Below are positions 14,901 through 22,170 of a DNA stretch of 26,681 bases, piece after piece. The stretch's first letter is position 1, and each line of letters starts with the position of its first letter. The DNA is taken from the IMG/VR virus record IMGVR_UViG_3300047557_003354, positions 1-26,681 of that record. One strand, 5' to 3'. The notes beneath the pieces were generated by a model. It searched no databases, was not told where the DNA came from, and saw only the letters and a list, made by a program, of their open reading frames with translations. This DNA comes from a virus. The translations under genes and the position numbers were made by a program.

Positions 14901-16138
14901 AGGAAATCACCAGAAGCTGCAGTAGAAACGTTTACATCAGAAATATCATCAAGAGAATCAATTGTTGCAGCAGCAGACTGATTAACCCAACTAGTTCCGT
15001 TATATGTAAGCACTTGGCCATTTGCGGCGGACGTAATGGCGACATCGCTCAGCTCATCTAACGAGCTTGCACCACCACCCCCACCAGAACTCCCACCAAA
15101 AAGAACTTGTGACGAATATACAGTTACGCGAACGTCATTTAGTGCTGGAGGTTCGGAAAAATATATAGTTGCTGTATCAACTGTCGTTGCTTCCCAGGCT
15201 ATGTCTATTACTCCATATGGAGACGATTCTTCGCGACAAACAATATTAATGTCTCTGGTATTTAAATTATGAGACAAAAGATACTGGAGAGATGTCCCAT
15301 CGCCAATTGTTGTTGAGTATGTTCCGCTTAGTGTTGTTGCGCCTGTATATAGAACATTTATCCTTACTCCGTCTACAGCAGGAGGCTCAGAAAAAATAAT
15401 CCCGACAGTATTAGAGTCAGTAGACTCCCAGCCGATTTCGATATTTTCGTATGGCGAGGCATTATTTCTGGCTATTACGAGAACATCTCTGCTGCCAAAA
15501 TTATGAACTACAGAAAATTCAGTTGTTGTGCCGTCGCCTATTACTGAAGCTATTGCGTACTTTGAGTTGTTGCCAAGCGATGGCACCCATGATGTTCCAT
15601 CATAGGAAAGAATGTCCCCTTCTTGAACTCCGGATACGTCCACATCGTCCAGCTCAGCCAGAGTCAAAGAACCGCTAACGCTTACCCATGATGTGCCGTT
15701 GAGGATATATAGAACTAGAGTGTCAGAATCAAACCACAAATCTCCAGACTCAGCGTCAAGCGGCTCTGTAGCCTGGATAGTTACGTTTGCCCCAGAAGAT
15801 ACTTCAAGCCACTCGTTATTTGAGCGAAAATAGAAAACGTTGTTAGTCGTATCAACGGCTATTGAGCCATTAGGAAGTTCGGCTGTAGGTGTCCCATTGG
15901 TAGTGAGTGTTATTAAGCCACCGGTAGCTTCAAGTATGTCGTCCGTCTTTAAGTGGTTTGCATCGTCTCTATATAAAACAACATCGCCACTTGCTGAACC
16001 GCTAGACCACGTAATACGGCCGCCTGCGTCAATGCGTATCCTTGCATGAGAATCATTCACAACACGGGCTGAAATAGCCTCATCGCTGACGCTAGAAAAT
16101 TCTATTCCGCGTAGGGGTGTTCCTACAAAACGTGTCAT
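11996..16138 (-). CDS. Long repeat-rich tail fibre
   Basis: At 1380 aa this is the largest gene here. It has an N-terminal segment (1-115) and two copies of an IGDG-x(5)-HN-x(2)-R domain (about 198-266 and 276-342). About nine repeats of the form L-x-D/S-V then G-D-x-L-x-Y-x-G-T-x-W-V follow, near 161, 360, 396, 519, 673, 706, 751, 847 and 1169. Three LGTDTTGNYVSD/HTPGEGSSPT shaft repeats lie near 806, 986 and 1196, and two NLTVSGTTTTLNTENLLVED plus GIEVERG modules near 1080-1140 and 1287-1345. The last type I associate with T4-like cyanophage fibres. A TGTPTAPTA collagen-free linker occurs near 483. No enzymatic domain is visible. It is probably a trimeric fibre shaft and tip. Confidence 0.92.
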   Translation of the reverse strand: MTRFVGTPLRGIEFSSVSDEAISARVVNDSHARIRIDAGGRITWSSGSASGDVVLYRDDANHLKTDDILEATGGLITLTTNGTPTAELPNGSIAVDTTNNVFYFRSNNEWLEVSSGANVTIQATEPLDAESGDLWFDSDTLVLYILNGTSWVSVSGSLTLAELDDVDVSGVQEGDILSYDGTSWVPSLGNNSKYAIASVIGDGTTTEFSVVHNFGSRDVLVIARNNASPYENIEIGWESTDSNTVGIIFSEPPAVDGVRINVLYTGATTLSGTYSTTIGDGTSLQYLLSHNLNTRDINIVCREESSPYGVIDIAWEATTVDTATIYFSEPPALNDVRVTVYSSQVLFGGSSGGGGGASSLDELSDVAITSAANGQVLTYNGTSWVNQSAAATIDSLDDISDVNVSTAASGDFLKFDGTNWVPQDGVATETYVDTAISNLVDVAPAALDTLNELAAALGDDENFATTVTNALADKAPLASPGLTGTPTAPTAAYGTDTTQIATTEFVQDAIGGFASDLNGLSDVVITAPEEFQGLSYDGTNWVNGHIPLVSYVRNAESTTITTGTCVYLFGSTGDHATVKRADNSSDTTSSKTVGVAGANILANENGPIVTRGYVDGINLSTGYTAGDVLWLGENGAFTTTKPTAPDHLVFIGVVVRATVNGIIYVATQNGYELDELHDVAISGKISGDVLKYNGSLWVNSQLAINDLSDVDTAGIDYNSLLIHRSPGEEQPPYWQTINANDFIGSFSINSLEDVEATTFTEGSLLVYDSSEGVNAWVATLYDYALQTNQVLFWDAAESRWENRVITLGSDTVGNYVSGLNAGTGISVSHTPSEGSSPTVSLNALLDDLSNVNTSGQSFDGAGGTLLYYNGTDWVVTKNGPNGLYTSPYSLRVSESISGGSRYSSIQSSGIAVYYGDSGGTYSTNIGVSGIEVYENGNPIADFDSAKLMFISGSNYVSIKKPTTITGTNEITIPNATGTIALLGSIALGTDTTGNYVSDVTAGTNISVSHTPGEGSSPTVAVVSTPQFSSLSLDKLQLGGWAGDTTIQSLQGSVYIKPVGGYGLEVGETSSQLNGDLTVTGNLTVSGTTTTLNTENLLVEDNVVILNSGVTGSPVLEAGIEVERGTRYNAKLFWDEYGTFGRWRVLYEHVEGGSANAPIALEGMTALNNLSGVFYEVVSSGDFLKHDGSNWTTGSIELGTDTTGNYVSDITAGLGVTVTHTPGEGSSPTIAIGQDVAPQAEVNFTGVTSKKVQVGITDDREIDTVSGNLTIDSAGGTVTIDDDLVVTGNMTVSGITTTINTAELQVKDNIITLNSGAMFPTGNAGIEVNRGGGMYPTTAIRWNEMDDKWEFTNDGMTYTAIGGSVMSSSSSAALITMDIGV
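12456..12475. repeat. 20-bp direct repeat, copy B (1380-aa fibre)
   Basis: This is identical to 8419-8438. It shows recent exchange or strong conservation between the two fibre genes. Confidence 0.75.
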
Positions 16139-16164
16139 GAATACAGCCTCAACTGTCTTCTAAA

Positions 16165-16180
16165 GCGCCCCTCGAGGCGC
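16165..16180 (-). terminator. GC-rich hairpin between the small membrane gene and the long fibre
   Basis: A 5-bp GC stem (GCGCC and GGCGC) with a 6-base loop is followed on the minus strand by TTTAG. It sits in the 55-base gap before the 1380-aa gene. It resembles a short intrinsic terminator, but the U-run is only three bases, so it may be leaky or a processing hairpin. Confidence 0.4.
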
Positions 16181-16193
16181 GGTGATTAAATTG

Positions 16194-16385
16194 TTAGTTT
16201 GCGCCTTTGCCGAAAGCTGTATCTTTCGGGTTTAGGTAACGAAGAACAACTGGTAGAGCAGCAGCCCACAACGAGTTTAGTGCGGCTTTCCAGTCGCTGG
16301 TAGCTGCATACGTCGCAACAGCTGCACCAAGAACGCTTCTTGCGTATGAGGCAAGCATTGCTTTGTTTGCATCAGTGAGTTTCAT
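16194..16385 (-). CDS. Small membrane-like protein, possible holin
   Basis: This 63-aa protein has two alanine-rich hydrophobic stretches (about residues 8-26 and 30-46) separated by TSDWKAA, then a polar tail LNPKDTAFGKGAN. Size and layout suit a small phage membrane protein such as a holin. The segments are only moderately hydrophobic, so this is tentative. A strong AAGGAG site precedes the ATG at 16385, the best ribosome site in this part of the window. It lies between two fibre genes and has no endolysin gene next to it. Confidence 0.75.
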   Translation of the reverse strand: MKLTDANKAMLASYARSVLGAAVATYAATSDWKAALNSLWAAALPVVLRYLNPKDTAFGKGAN

Positions 16386-16394
16386 AATGTCTCC

Positions 16395-17864
16395 TTATCC
16401 AGTTACCACAACGGTAAACGCATTGCTTGCTGGCGCAACAGAAAATGTTACGTCAACAGAATCTGTTGTTGTGCGAACCACGTCAGCAATGACGGTGTCA
16501 TAGCTAGATGAATCAAATACTTGAACTATTACGGCCCGTGTACCGAAATTATGTGTAATGGTAAATGTTGTGCTTGCTCCATCACCAATTACTTTGCTCG
16601 CGACTCTTGCCAACACAGGTGTAGTGGTATTTGCTCCTGTTGGTGAGGTGGCGGCAAGGTTTGTACGAGCCTGCGATTCTGTAGATGCATTCGTGCCGCC
16701 ATTGGCTATTGGCAGCTGCCCGCTAACACCATTGCCAACACTTGAAGTGAGGTCAATTGTGTCTACAGACAAAACTCCGGCTGTAAATGTAAGGCCTGTG
16801 CCAGCAATGCCGTTCGTAAGATGTAGACCGTCCACTGTCGTCTCAAGGCCGGCAACAGACTCGTCAATATTAATCTGTATGTCGTCGCCAGAAAGTTCCA
16901 GACCACCAGTAGACACAAGGTTGACGGACAATACGCCGTCATCCCAGCTAAGGCCGTCGCCGGCCGCGCCAGAAGCTATACGAAGCGTGTCGTCTGTGAT
17001 TTCGATGGATGTTTCATCTACGTTTACATCAAGAACATCGCCTGTCTTAGAAAGACCAGCCCCAGCAAGAATATTTCCCGCTACCGAAAATAGCGCAAAT
17101 TCAAGACCTGTTGTTCCGAGAGAAATGGAACCATCGGTAATAAGAACCCAGCCAGAATCGGCGTTTAATGTTCCCTGCTCAACAAACGTGAACATTCCGC
17201 CAGTTACTTCAAGCGACGAGTCTGCATCTTCCGACCTAGAAGGCGCACCAGACTCTGCTACGACGTAAATACCATTTTCTGAAGCGGTATCTTGGTCTTT
17301 GACAAGAACTCTGTCTCCGGCAACAAGCGTATAGCCGTCAATAACGTCGCCAGCTTCAAGGCCGGTTGAAAGAGTTATTGGGCCTGTTGTTGCAACTTTT
17401 ACTGATGCTTTTACATCTAGTCCAGTTCTAGCCGAATCAACATACGATTTGTTGGCAGCATCAAGACCACTAACTGGAGTTGCGACCTGGAATCGACCAT
17501 TGGAGTCTCTGATGACAAGCGTATTGACAGAGTCGGACGCGGACGCAGCGTCTAGTTTTGATTTGTCCTCTGCGGACATAACACCATCGTCAGACCCTGT
17601 CGCTAGATTTGGTGTAATTGTTACTGTGCCGTCGGAGTTGTTAGTTACAGTAATTGCTTCTGACGCGGCACCAGCAGAGGAAACGCCAACAACTAGCCTC
17701 TGCCATGCGGAACCGTCGTAATACTTGAGGGTCTTTTCTGTTGAGTTATATATAACCCAACCAGTGAACGTGCCGGATGTCGGGTCGCTCGAGACAGATT
17801 CAAATCGACCCTTCAGAATCTGATTCTGTACTAGGTCAAGATTTGTTACGAATTTAGTTGCCAT
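16395..17864 (-). CDS. Tail fibre protein
   Basis: This 489-aa protein starts with VTNLDLVQNQILKGR and a YYDGSAW strand. A GLDVKASVKVATTGP segment with DRVLVKDQ, NGIYVV and SGWVLI motifs follows, which is a common phage-fibre block. Repeated GLxxTxxGL-like strands form the shaft, and GQLPIANGGTNAS marks the usual trimeric fibre linker. Residues 424-489 form an IGDG-x(5)-F-x(2)-THNFGTR domain that recurs in the 1380-aa fibre and in the 103-aa protein next door. It probably attaches to the baseplate through its N-terminus. The ATG at 17864 follows an AAGGCAGGG stretch. Confidence 0.88.
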   Translation of the reverse strand: MATKFVTNLDLVQNQILKGRFESVSSDPTSGTFTGWVIYNSTEKTLKYYDGSAWQRLVVGVSSAGAASEAITVTNNSDGTVTITPNLATGSDDGVMSAEDKSKLDAASASDSVNTLVIRDSNGRFQVATPVSGLDAANKSYVDSARTGLDVKASVKVATTGPITLSTGLEAGDVIDGYTLVAGDRVLVKDQDTASENGIYVVAESGAPSRSEDADSSLEVTGGMFTFVEQGTLNADSGWVLITDGSISLGTTGLEFALFSVAGNILAGAGLSKTGDVLDVNVDETSIEITDDTLRIASGAAGDGLSWDDGVLSVNLVSTGGLELSGDDIQINIDESVAGLETTVDGLHLTNGIAGTGLTFTAGVLSVDTIDLTSSVGNGVSGQLPIANGGTNASTESQARTNLAATSPTGANTTTPVLARVASKVIGDGASTTFTITHNFGTRAVIVQVFDSSSYDTVIADVVRTTTDSVDVTFSVAPASNAFTVVVTG

Positions 17865-17874
17865 TTGCCCTGCC

Positions 17875-18186
17875 TTAGGTCAAGTATGCGTATCCAGAGA
17901 ACGGAGTTGTGAACGACACAGTCACCTGCGATGTACTGTTATATGTTACCTCACCAATAACGTAGGTATCAGCAGAATCAACTATTGTTACTGATGGCTT
18001 ACCACCTAATGTGTGTGTAATGACCCATGTTTCTGCCGGCACCGCTTGTGAGTGGACGTGACGCCTCGTGTTTCCGGCTGCGCCACCAGTTCTAACTATG
18101 ACTTGGTTTGGCGCATCCTGGTCAATGATTATTTGGTTTGGAGTGTCTTGGTAAACATTGACATTGTTCGGAACTGTATTACTCAC
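17875..18186 (-). CDS. Single-domain fibre-like protein
   Basis: This 103-aa protein has an N-terminal asparagine/aspartate-rich leader with two near repeats (YQDTPNQIIID and DQDAPNQVIV), then one copy of the beta domain found at the end of the 489-aa fibre (ITHTLGGKPSVTIVDSAD, VSFTTPFSGYAYLT). The GTG start overlaps the stop of the preceding gene (GTGA). Cyanophage-like tail proteins of this size occur near baseplate genes, so it may cap or attach fibres. The role is inferred from domain sharing. Confidence 0.8.
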   Translation of the reverse strand: MSNTVPNNVNVYQDTPNQIIIDQDAPNQVIVRTGGAAGNTRRHVHSQAVPAETWVITHTLGGKPSVTIVDSADTYVIGEVTYNSTSQVTVSFTTPFSGYAYLT

Positions 18187-18548
18187 CGCGTCACCTCCAG
18201 CGACAGCGTAAATGTGCCCTGTATAACGCGTGACACATTGCCTCCGGCGTCAATAATTTCAAGGTCATAGACACCACTTGAGGTAAGCCCAGCTGTGTCG
18301 GAGTCGCTCATGCGAATTGTTATTTTCCCCTCATCACCGTCTATTTCTACTCCGCCATTTTCTGTAGTTAGAGTAATCATTACAGAAGAAGAGTCAATTG
18401 TGCGTCTAACCTGCATTCTGGCGGTATGCCCAGACAGGTCATAAACGTTATAAACAGTGTCGTCAAGCGGGTCTGGTGCTTGAAGCTCGAGTACGCGTAC
18501 GAAAGTAGTGCCCTGCTCACACAGAATGTTATATGTGCCTGCTATCAC
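18183..18548 (-). CDS. Beta-rich baseplate/fibre-attachment-like protein
   Basis: This 121-aa, predominantly beta protein has FVRVLELQ, a DLSGHTARMQVRR strand, GGVEIDGDEGKITIRMSD and a GVYDLEIIDAGGNVSRVIQGTF ending. This resembles the N-terminal immunoglobulin-like domain of BppU-type baseplate upper proteins and many unnamed phage proteins that precede fibres. It starts with a GTG at 18548 preceded by GGAGAG at 8 bases. A role linking baseplate and fibres is inferred from position and fold impression. Confidence 0.78.
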   Translation of the reverse strand: MIAGTYNILCEQGTTFVRVLELQAPDPLDDTVYNVYDLSGHTARMQVRRTIDSSSVMITLTTENGGVEIDGDEGKITIRMSDSDTAGLTSSGVYDLEIIDAGGNVSRVIQGTFTLSLEVTR

Positions 18549-18580
18549 GGCGTACTCTCCATATGTCTATTGTAGATTAC

Positions 18581-18588
18581 GATTTATA
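18581..18588 (-). promoter_or_regulatory. T4-like late-promoter-like octamer (weak)
   Basis: TATAAATC on the minus strand differs by one base from the T4 late promoter octamer TATAAATA and lies 33 bases before the GTG at 18548, in one of the three largest gaps. AT-rich context makes chance occurrence likely, and there is no evidence for T4-type late factors in this window. Confidence 0.25.
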
Positions 18589-18597
18589 TACACATAA

Positions 18598-18622
18598 GCT
18601 AATAATGTATTGACATTATAGC
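18598..18622 (-). terminator. AT-rich imperfect hairpin after the acidic 78-aa gene
   Basis: Inverted arms GCTAATAATG and CATTATAGC (one bulge) with a 6-base loop start at the stop codon of the 78-aa gene and occupy the 73-base gap that ends the baseplate module. No clear U-run follows, so it could be a processing site or a weak terminator. Confidence 0.35.
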
Positions 18623-18858
18623 TATTGCTCTCCGGGGTAAGAACACTCTCCGGACATAATCATTTCTGACGCGCATTCCAACATTCCGCTAGCCAACCAT
18701 GGGCTCATGCCAGCAGATACGGAAACTGACAATTCGCTGGATTCGTTGCTCGCAACCTCTGCAACAATAATGAAGTTTGTCACCAGTTTTGAGGGCAAAA
18801 TGTCTCTCATTAGGAGCTCAAACTGCTCTCGTAGCGCCTGCTCTTCACTGTCGGACAT
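18622..18858 (-). CDS. Small acidic hypothetical protein
   Basis: This 78-aa protein has a strongly acidic start (MSDSEEQALREQFE) and end, with a helical front half, a serine-rich middle and a MSPWLASGMLECASEMI helix. A very good GGAGGTT ribosome site precedes the ATG at 18858. It ends the baseplate block and is followed by a hairpin. I do not recognise a family. Possible roles are a baseplate assembly factor or a small regulator, neither shown by the sequence. Confidence 0.78.
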   Translation of the reverse strand: MSDSEEQALREQFELLMRDILPSKLVTNFIIVAEVASNESSELSVSVSAGMSPWLASGMLECASEMIMSGECSYPGEQ

Positions 18859-18877
18859 AATGAACCTCCATATGTTC

Positions 18878-20095
18878 TTATTCCGTCATAACATGCGTCA
18901 GCTTGACGCCAATTGGTTTAGCTTTCTGCACAGCCTCGAGAACAAGGCTAGAAGACTCCCCAATCATTGATTCGTCCCCACCAATTGTTTCATGCCATGG
19001 TGTTTCTATTGTTATTTCAAATGGGTGTATTGAGTAGTCGTAGATTAGAGATACAGTTTTATCCCCGACCAGCATCAACTTGACTGCTTCTTCGATGGCC
19101 TGCGTTGTTCCGGCCTTGAAACCAAAACTCTGTGTTTCCACTTGCCACTGTACAAGTTCTCTTTGTGTCTCAGCATTAAATGTTGGCGGGTTGAGGTCTG
19201 AGTATGAAGTTAAACGCAATCCATCTTCTCCGTCTAATAAAGAAGAGTTAAGAAGAAACGGGTCACGGTCTATTTCAAGAGATGATGTAAATCTAGTAAC
19301 AGGCTTAGTCCCAACGAACTTAGAAATCCACAGAAGCCTATCCACATCTGTAACCTCTGGGCTTACTATCGTGCTAAGTGTTGCGTTGCTCGTGTCATTA
19401 TTCCGCATAGCAGTATCTAGATATGCCATTTGTAGGGTTTCCCTGACAGCATCGTCTAATCCACCTGTAGATATATCAATAAATCTATGTAGCGGAATAT
19501 CTATTGGCGCAACGGTAGTGAAGTCATCTTCAAGCATAAAGTCTGGCAAAAATCCAGAAACGTACTGCAGAGCAATATTGTTCTGTATAAATTCCATTTG
19601 TGGACACAAAACAGGGCTTGTGAAATAAACAGTTTCGTTTACTGATTTATCAACAGTGATATTGATTGCTATAGACGGAGAAGGCGAAGTGAACTCTTCC
19701 GTCAAAACGCGTATTATCGACCACTGAGGAGATAACACACCTTCTGCATTAACAGACGAACTAGCGGCAGTAATTTCATATGTGTATATTTGCTGTATCG
19801 ATAGAGAAACTGATGCATCTTCTATGGCGACACTGACAGTACCCCCGTTGGGAGCTTTTAAGCCGAAAACAAATAGAGCTCTAGCGTCATGAAAGCTAGT
19901 GTCTCCTGGCAGGGGGTCTATATATATTGTGTTGGATAAACCGCCACTAAGAGATATCTGACGACAATTAAGTGCCGGAGTCAGCTCTGTAAACCCGGCG
20001 TCACTTATTGTGGTTCCTGGCCCAGCAGTCCAAAATCCGTTTGTATTTAGCGAACGAAGAGTGAATGCATCGCCAGTGAATCTATTACTAATCAC
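18878..20095 (-). CDS. P2 gpI-like baseplate/tail protein with N-terminal extension
   Basis: This 405-aa protein has a beta-rich N-terminal part of about 200 residues (jelly-roll-like strands FTELTPALN, LFVFGLKAP, VSVAIEDAS). Its C-terminal half fits the tail_P2_I family: FLPDFMLED, LLWISKFVG, then FGFKAGTTQAIEEAVKLMLVG and a final AKPIGVKLTHVMTE. gpI joins the baseplate wedge to the fibres. The extension makes it about twice the usual length and could be a binding domain. It starts by a GTGA overlap with the baseplate J gene, the normal gene order for this family. Confidence 0.82.
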   Translation of the reverse strand: MISNRFTGDAFTLRSLNTNGFWTAGPGTTISDAGFTELTPALNCRQISLSGGLSNTIYIDPLPGDTSFHDARALFVFGLKAPNGGTVSVAIEDASVSLSIQQIYTYEITAASSSVNAEGVLSPQWSIIRVLTEEFTSPSPSIAINITVDKSVNETVYFTSPVLCPQMEFIQNNIALQYVSGFLPDFMLEDDFTTVAPIDIPLHRFIDISTGGLDDAVRETLQMAYLDTAMRNNDTSNATLSTIVSPEVTDVDRLLWISKFVGTKPVTRFTSSLEIDRDPFLLNSSLLDGEDGLRLTSYSDLNPPTFNAETQRELVQWQVETQSFGFKAGTTQAIEEAVKLMLVGDKTVSLIYDYSIHPFEITIETPWHETIGGDESMIGESSSLVLEAVQKAKPIGVKLTHVMTE

Positions 20096-21564
20096 GAGAC
20101 CGTAACCTCAACTGTTGCTCTAGGGAGACTTCCCTTGTACAAAAGCTGGAGTGCTGTTACTCCGGTACCGGGGTTTATTTCTTGAATTGCTTTTTCGTTT
20201 CCTGCCATGGCCTGCGCTATGTCGCCGTATTCTGGAATTATGGGCGTCACAGAGTTAACATACGCAACACCATCAACAGAGTTTGCTTTTACTACGACGT
20301 CAAAAACGCGTATTGTTTTTTCCCATTGGGGCCACGCTTCCGGGGAAACAAAATACTGTAGTTCTTCTGCTACGGAAGCTACTACGCCAGATGCAGAATA
20401 TTCACTATCGACAGTTACGTCTACGGAGAATTGTATGTCACATATAAGGGCATCGAGAACAACAAAACTCAATCCAGCGACGATGCGTTCATTTACGGCG
20501 TCATAAATAGCTGTTTTTACGTCACTGGATAACGGGTGACCTTCTTCGTCACATACGAATATTGCAAAAAATCCCGGATACTCAGTTGTATTATCGTGTC
20601 GTAACCTAAACATGTCTATTAGGTCTGCTGCAACCGGAGATATTCCTACGTTTCCTTCGGCAGTAAAGCCTATTTCATTCCCGCTCGGAGAAGTGTCATA
20701 TAACCCTGAAGCTACAGAGGCAATCCCACCGGAACCAGGCTCTCTGTTTATAATGCGTGTATAGTCAGTAAAGTCTGAATTTGTAGCAAAATTATCACTG
20801 ACCAATACGGACGCTGTTTTCAGTGGCACATTTGTTATGACTATAGATTTATCTATATCGTAAACCGGGTTCACTAGGTCGTACACTTTGCATCTGAATG
20901 CATCCGGGAAGTTCGAGACAATGAACTCCTCTATTTGTTCCGCTGTAACTAGTGAGCTACTCAAGGAAGCAAGGTACGAAGTGGCCCTATTAAAGTACTC
21001 TTCGTCCGTTTCTGGTTCGTTTCCTTGATTAATCAGTGTCAATGTTTGGCATGCCAACACAGAAGGATTAGGCTGGACAATTGTCAAGTCTGTACCTGGC
21101 AAAAGTGTGGGTATAACACCAGGCACTTCACACACTAAAGTTGCGTATGCTATTGCTTCTGCTGGCTCTGCAGTTATTTCGGAAGTGGTCCTAAATGGGT
21201 ACTGAACAGTTTCGTTGCCGACAACGGCTTCATAGACAACGAAAAAATTGTTAGGTACAGAAGAGCTGGAATCTACGAGAGTAAACTCGACGTTGACTGT
21301 TGAGAACGTGGCTTCATATCTATTGAAACCCATCAGGCGCAGGATTCCCTCCATTAGACCATGGGGCAATCTATTGATTGTGCTCAGGTTCATTGACGCC
21401 ATCAGTGCACATGCTTGGAGTATCGAGTCCTCGATGGTCCCAACGCGCGGCGTAAATTCGGGCATTGCTATTCTGGCGTATTCAACTGCACTGTCGTAGA
21501 CGTCTGTCGCATCCCTATCGTCAATAGTTAAGTCAATGTATTGGGAAAAATCAGGTGAAGCCAT
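20092..21564 (-). CDS. Baseplate J-like (gp47-like) wedge protein
   Basis: This 490-aa protein is of the baseplate_J family, which forms the wedge arms of contractile tails. The N-terminus has the family pattern MPEFTPRVGTIEDSILQACA, INRLPHGLMEGILRLMGFNR. A TDEEYFNRA motif at about 190 and AEQIEEFIVSNFPDAFRCKV follow, then a C-terminal part with AVNERIVAGLSFVVLDALIC. Length is typical. It is coupled to the gp25-like gene by a one-base TAATG overlap and to the gpI-like gene downstream, as in P2 (W, J, I) and in PBSX-like elements. Confidence 0.92.
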   Translation of the reverse strand: MASPDFSQYIDLTIDDRDATDVYDSAVEYARIAMPEFTPRVGTIEDSILQACALMASMNLSTINRLPHGLMEGILRLMGFNRYEATFSTVNVEFTLVDSSSSVPNNFFVVYEAVVGNETVQYPFRTTSEITAEPAEAIAYATLVCEVPGVIPTLLPGTDLTIVQPNPSVLACQTLTLINQGNEPETDEEYFNRATSYLASLSSSLVTAEQIEEFIVSNFPDAFRCKVYDLVNPVYDIDKSIVITNVPLKTASVLVSDNFATNSDFTDYTRIINREPGSGGIASVASGLYDTSPSGNEIGFTAEGNVGISPVAADLIDMFRLRHDNTTEYPGFFAIFVCDEEGHPLSSDVKTAIYDAVNERIVAGLSFVVLDALICDIQFSVDVTVDSEYSASGVVASVAEELQYFVSPEAWPQWEKTIRVFDVVVKANSVDGVAYVNSVTPIIPEYGDIAQAMAGNEKAIQEINPGTGVTALQLLYKGSLPRATVEVTVS

Positions 21565-21884
21565 TACCGACCCTCGAATGACACATTGAGACGGACAACG
21601 CCACCAGCGTTGGCGCTGCTCGAAACGGAAAGGTCAGAGATTTTTATTTCTGGCCAAAATGTTGACACATTCCTGTAGAACTCAGACTTGATAAATACGG
21701 TAAACGTGGGGTCAGTTATTCCGTATGTCGGCTCTAGTACCATTTCACCTCGGCGGGTACGTGCTATTAACGCAATGGCCTGTGCCTTATAGTCGTCAGA
21801 ATTTTCAGACAGCGTGACGGCACGCCCCCTGTTGAAAGATAATGGGAATTTTAAAGTGTCCATAACATACCTGCCCGTAGCCAT
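21564..21884 (-). CDS. gp25/GpW-like baseplate wedge protein
   Basis: This 106-aa protein matches gp25-like (also XkdS or P2 gpW-like) wedge proteins: N-terminal LKFPLSF, a helical AQAIALIARTRRGEM at about 35-48, then the signature LEPTYGI at 50-56 and a beta end. A longer TTG start at 21923 would overlap the previous gene by 20 bases and lacks a good ribosome site, so the ATG at 21884 is taken, although its GGGGC site is also weak and somewhat far. The 119-aa version cannot be excluded. It sits directly before the baseplate J gene, as expected. Confidence 0.9.
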   Translation of the reverse strand: MATGRYVMDTLKFPLSFNRGRAVTLSENSDDYKAQAIALIARTRRGEMVLEPTYGITDPTFTVFIKSEFYRNVSTFWPEIKISDLSVSSSANAGGVVRLNVSFEGR

Positions 21885-21903
21885 TTTATAATAGATTGCC
21901 CCA

Positions 21904-22170
21904 TTATGAAGCCTTCTTGCCAATAACTACAACCTCATCAAGTTTGGCGTCAAGAAATCCAACAAGCACGCTGTCGCCAGTTACTATTGTTGCATTCGTG
22001 AATACAAGGCATGGGCCAATAGTCTGACCAGGGTTTACGCTCGGTATTGTCACAAACACATTTGAACCGGTCACCCTCGTGACCTTGGCTATGTGGAGAC
22101 CTGCCTTGAACCCCTTGCCAGGCGAGCCTTTTGTGGAGTTTGTAAATCGTGAAGTTGGGTCGTATAGCAT
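21904..22170 (-). CDS. OB-fold-like baseplate hub/spike-associated protein
   Basis: This 88-aa protein starts directly after the hub gene stop (TAAATG). The pattern GLHIAKVTRVTG, VFVTIPSV, GPCLVF, then GDSVLVGFLDAKLDEVVVIGKK fits a small OB-fold of the gpV/gp5-N or XkdR kind, which lies between the hub and the membrane-piercing spike. It lacks a spike beta-helix, so the spike may be elsewhere or this may be a minimal one. The function is inferred from position between the hub and gp25-like genes and from the fold pattern. Confidence 0.8.
   Translation of the reverse strand: MLYDPTSRFTNSTKGSPGKGFKAGLHIAKVTRVTGSNVFVTIPSVNPGQTIGPCLVFTNATIVTGDSVLVGFLDAKLDEVVVIGKKAS

Noticed and set aside
16194-16385. 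Confident holin assignment for the 63-aa protein
   Set aside because: The hydrophobic segments are only moderate and no endolysin lies beside it, so it is kept as a possibility only.
16558-17268. Plus-strand frame of 236 codons
   Set aside because: Antisense to the 489-aa fibre, whose family motifs are clear. The product is a Pro/Ser/Thr-rich sequence with no domain.
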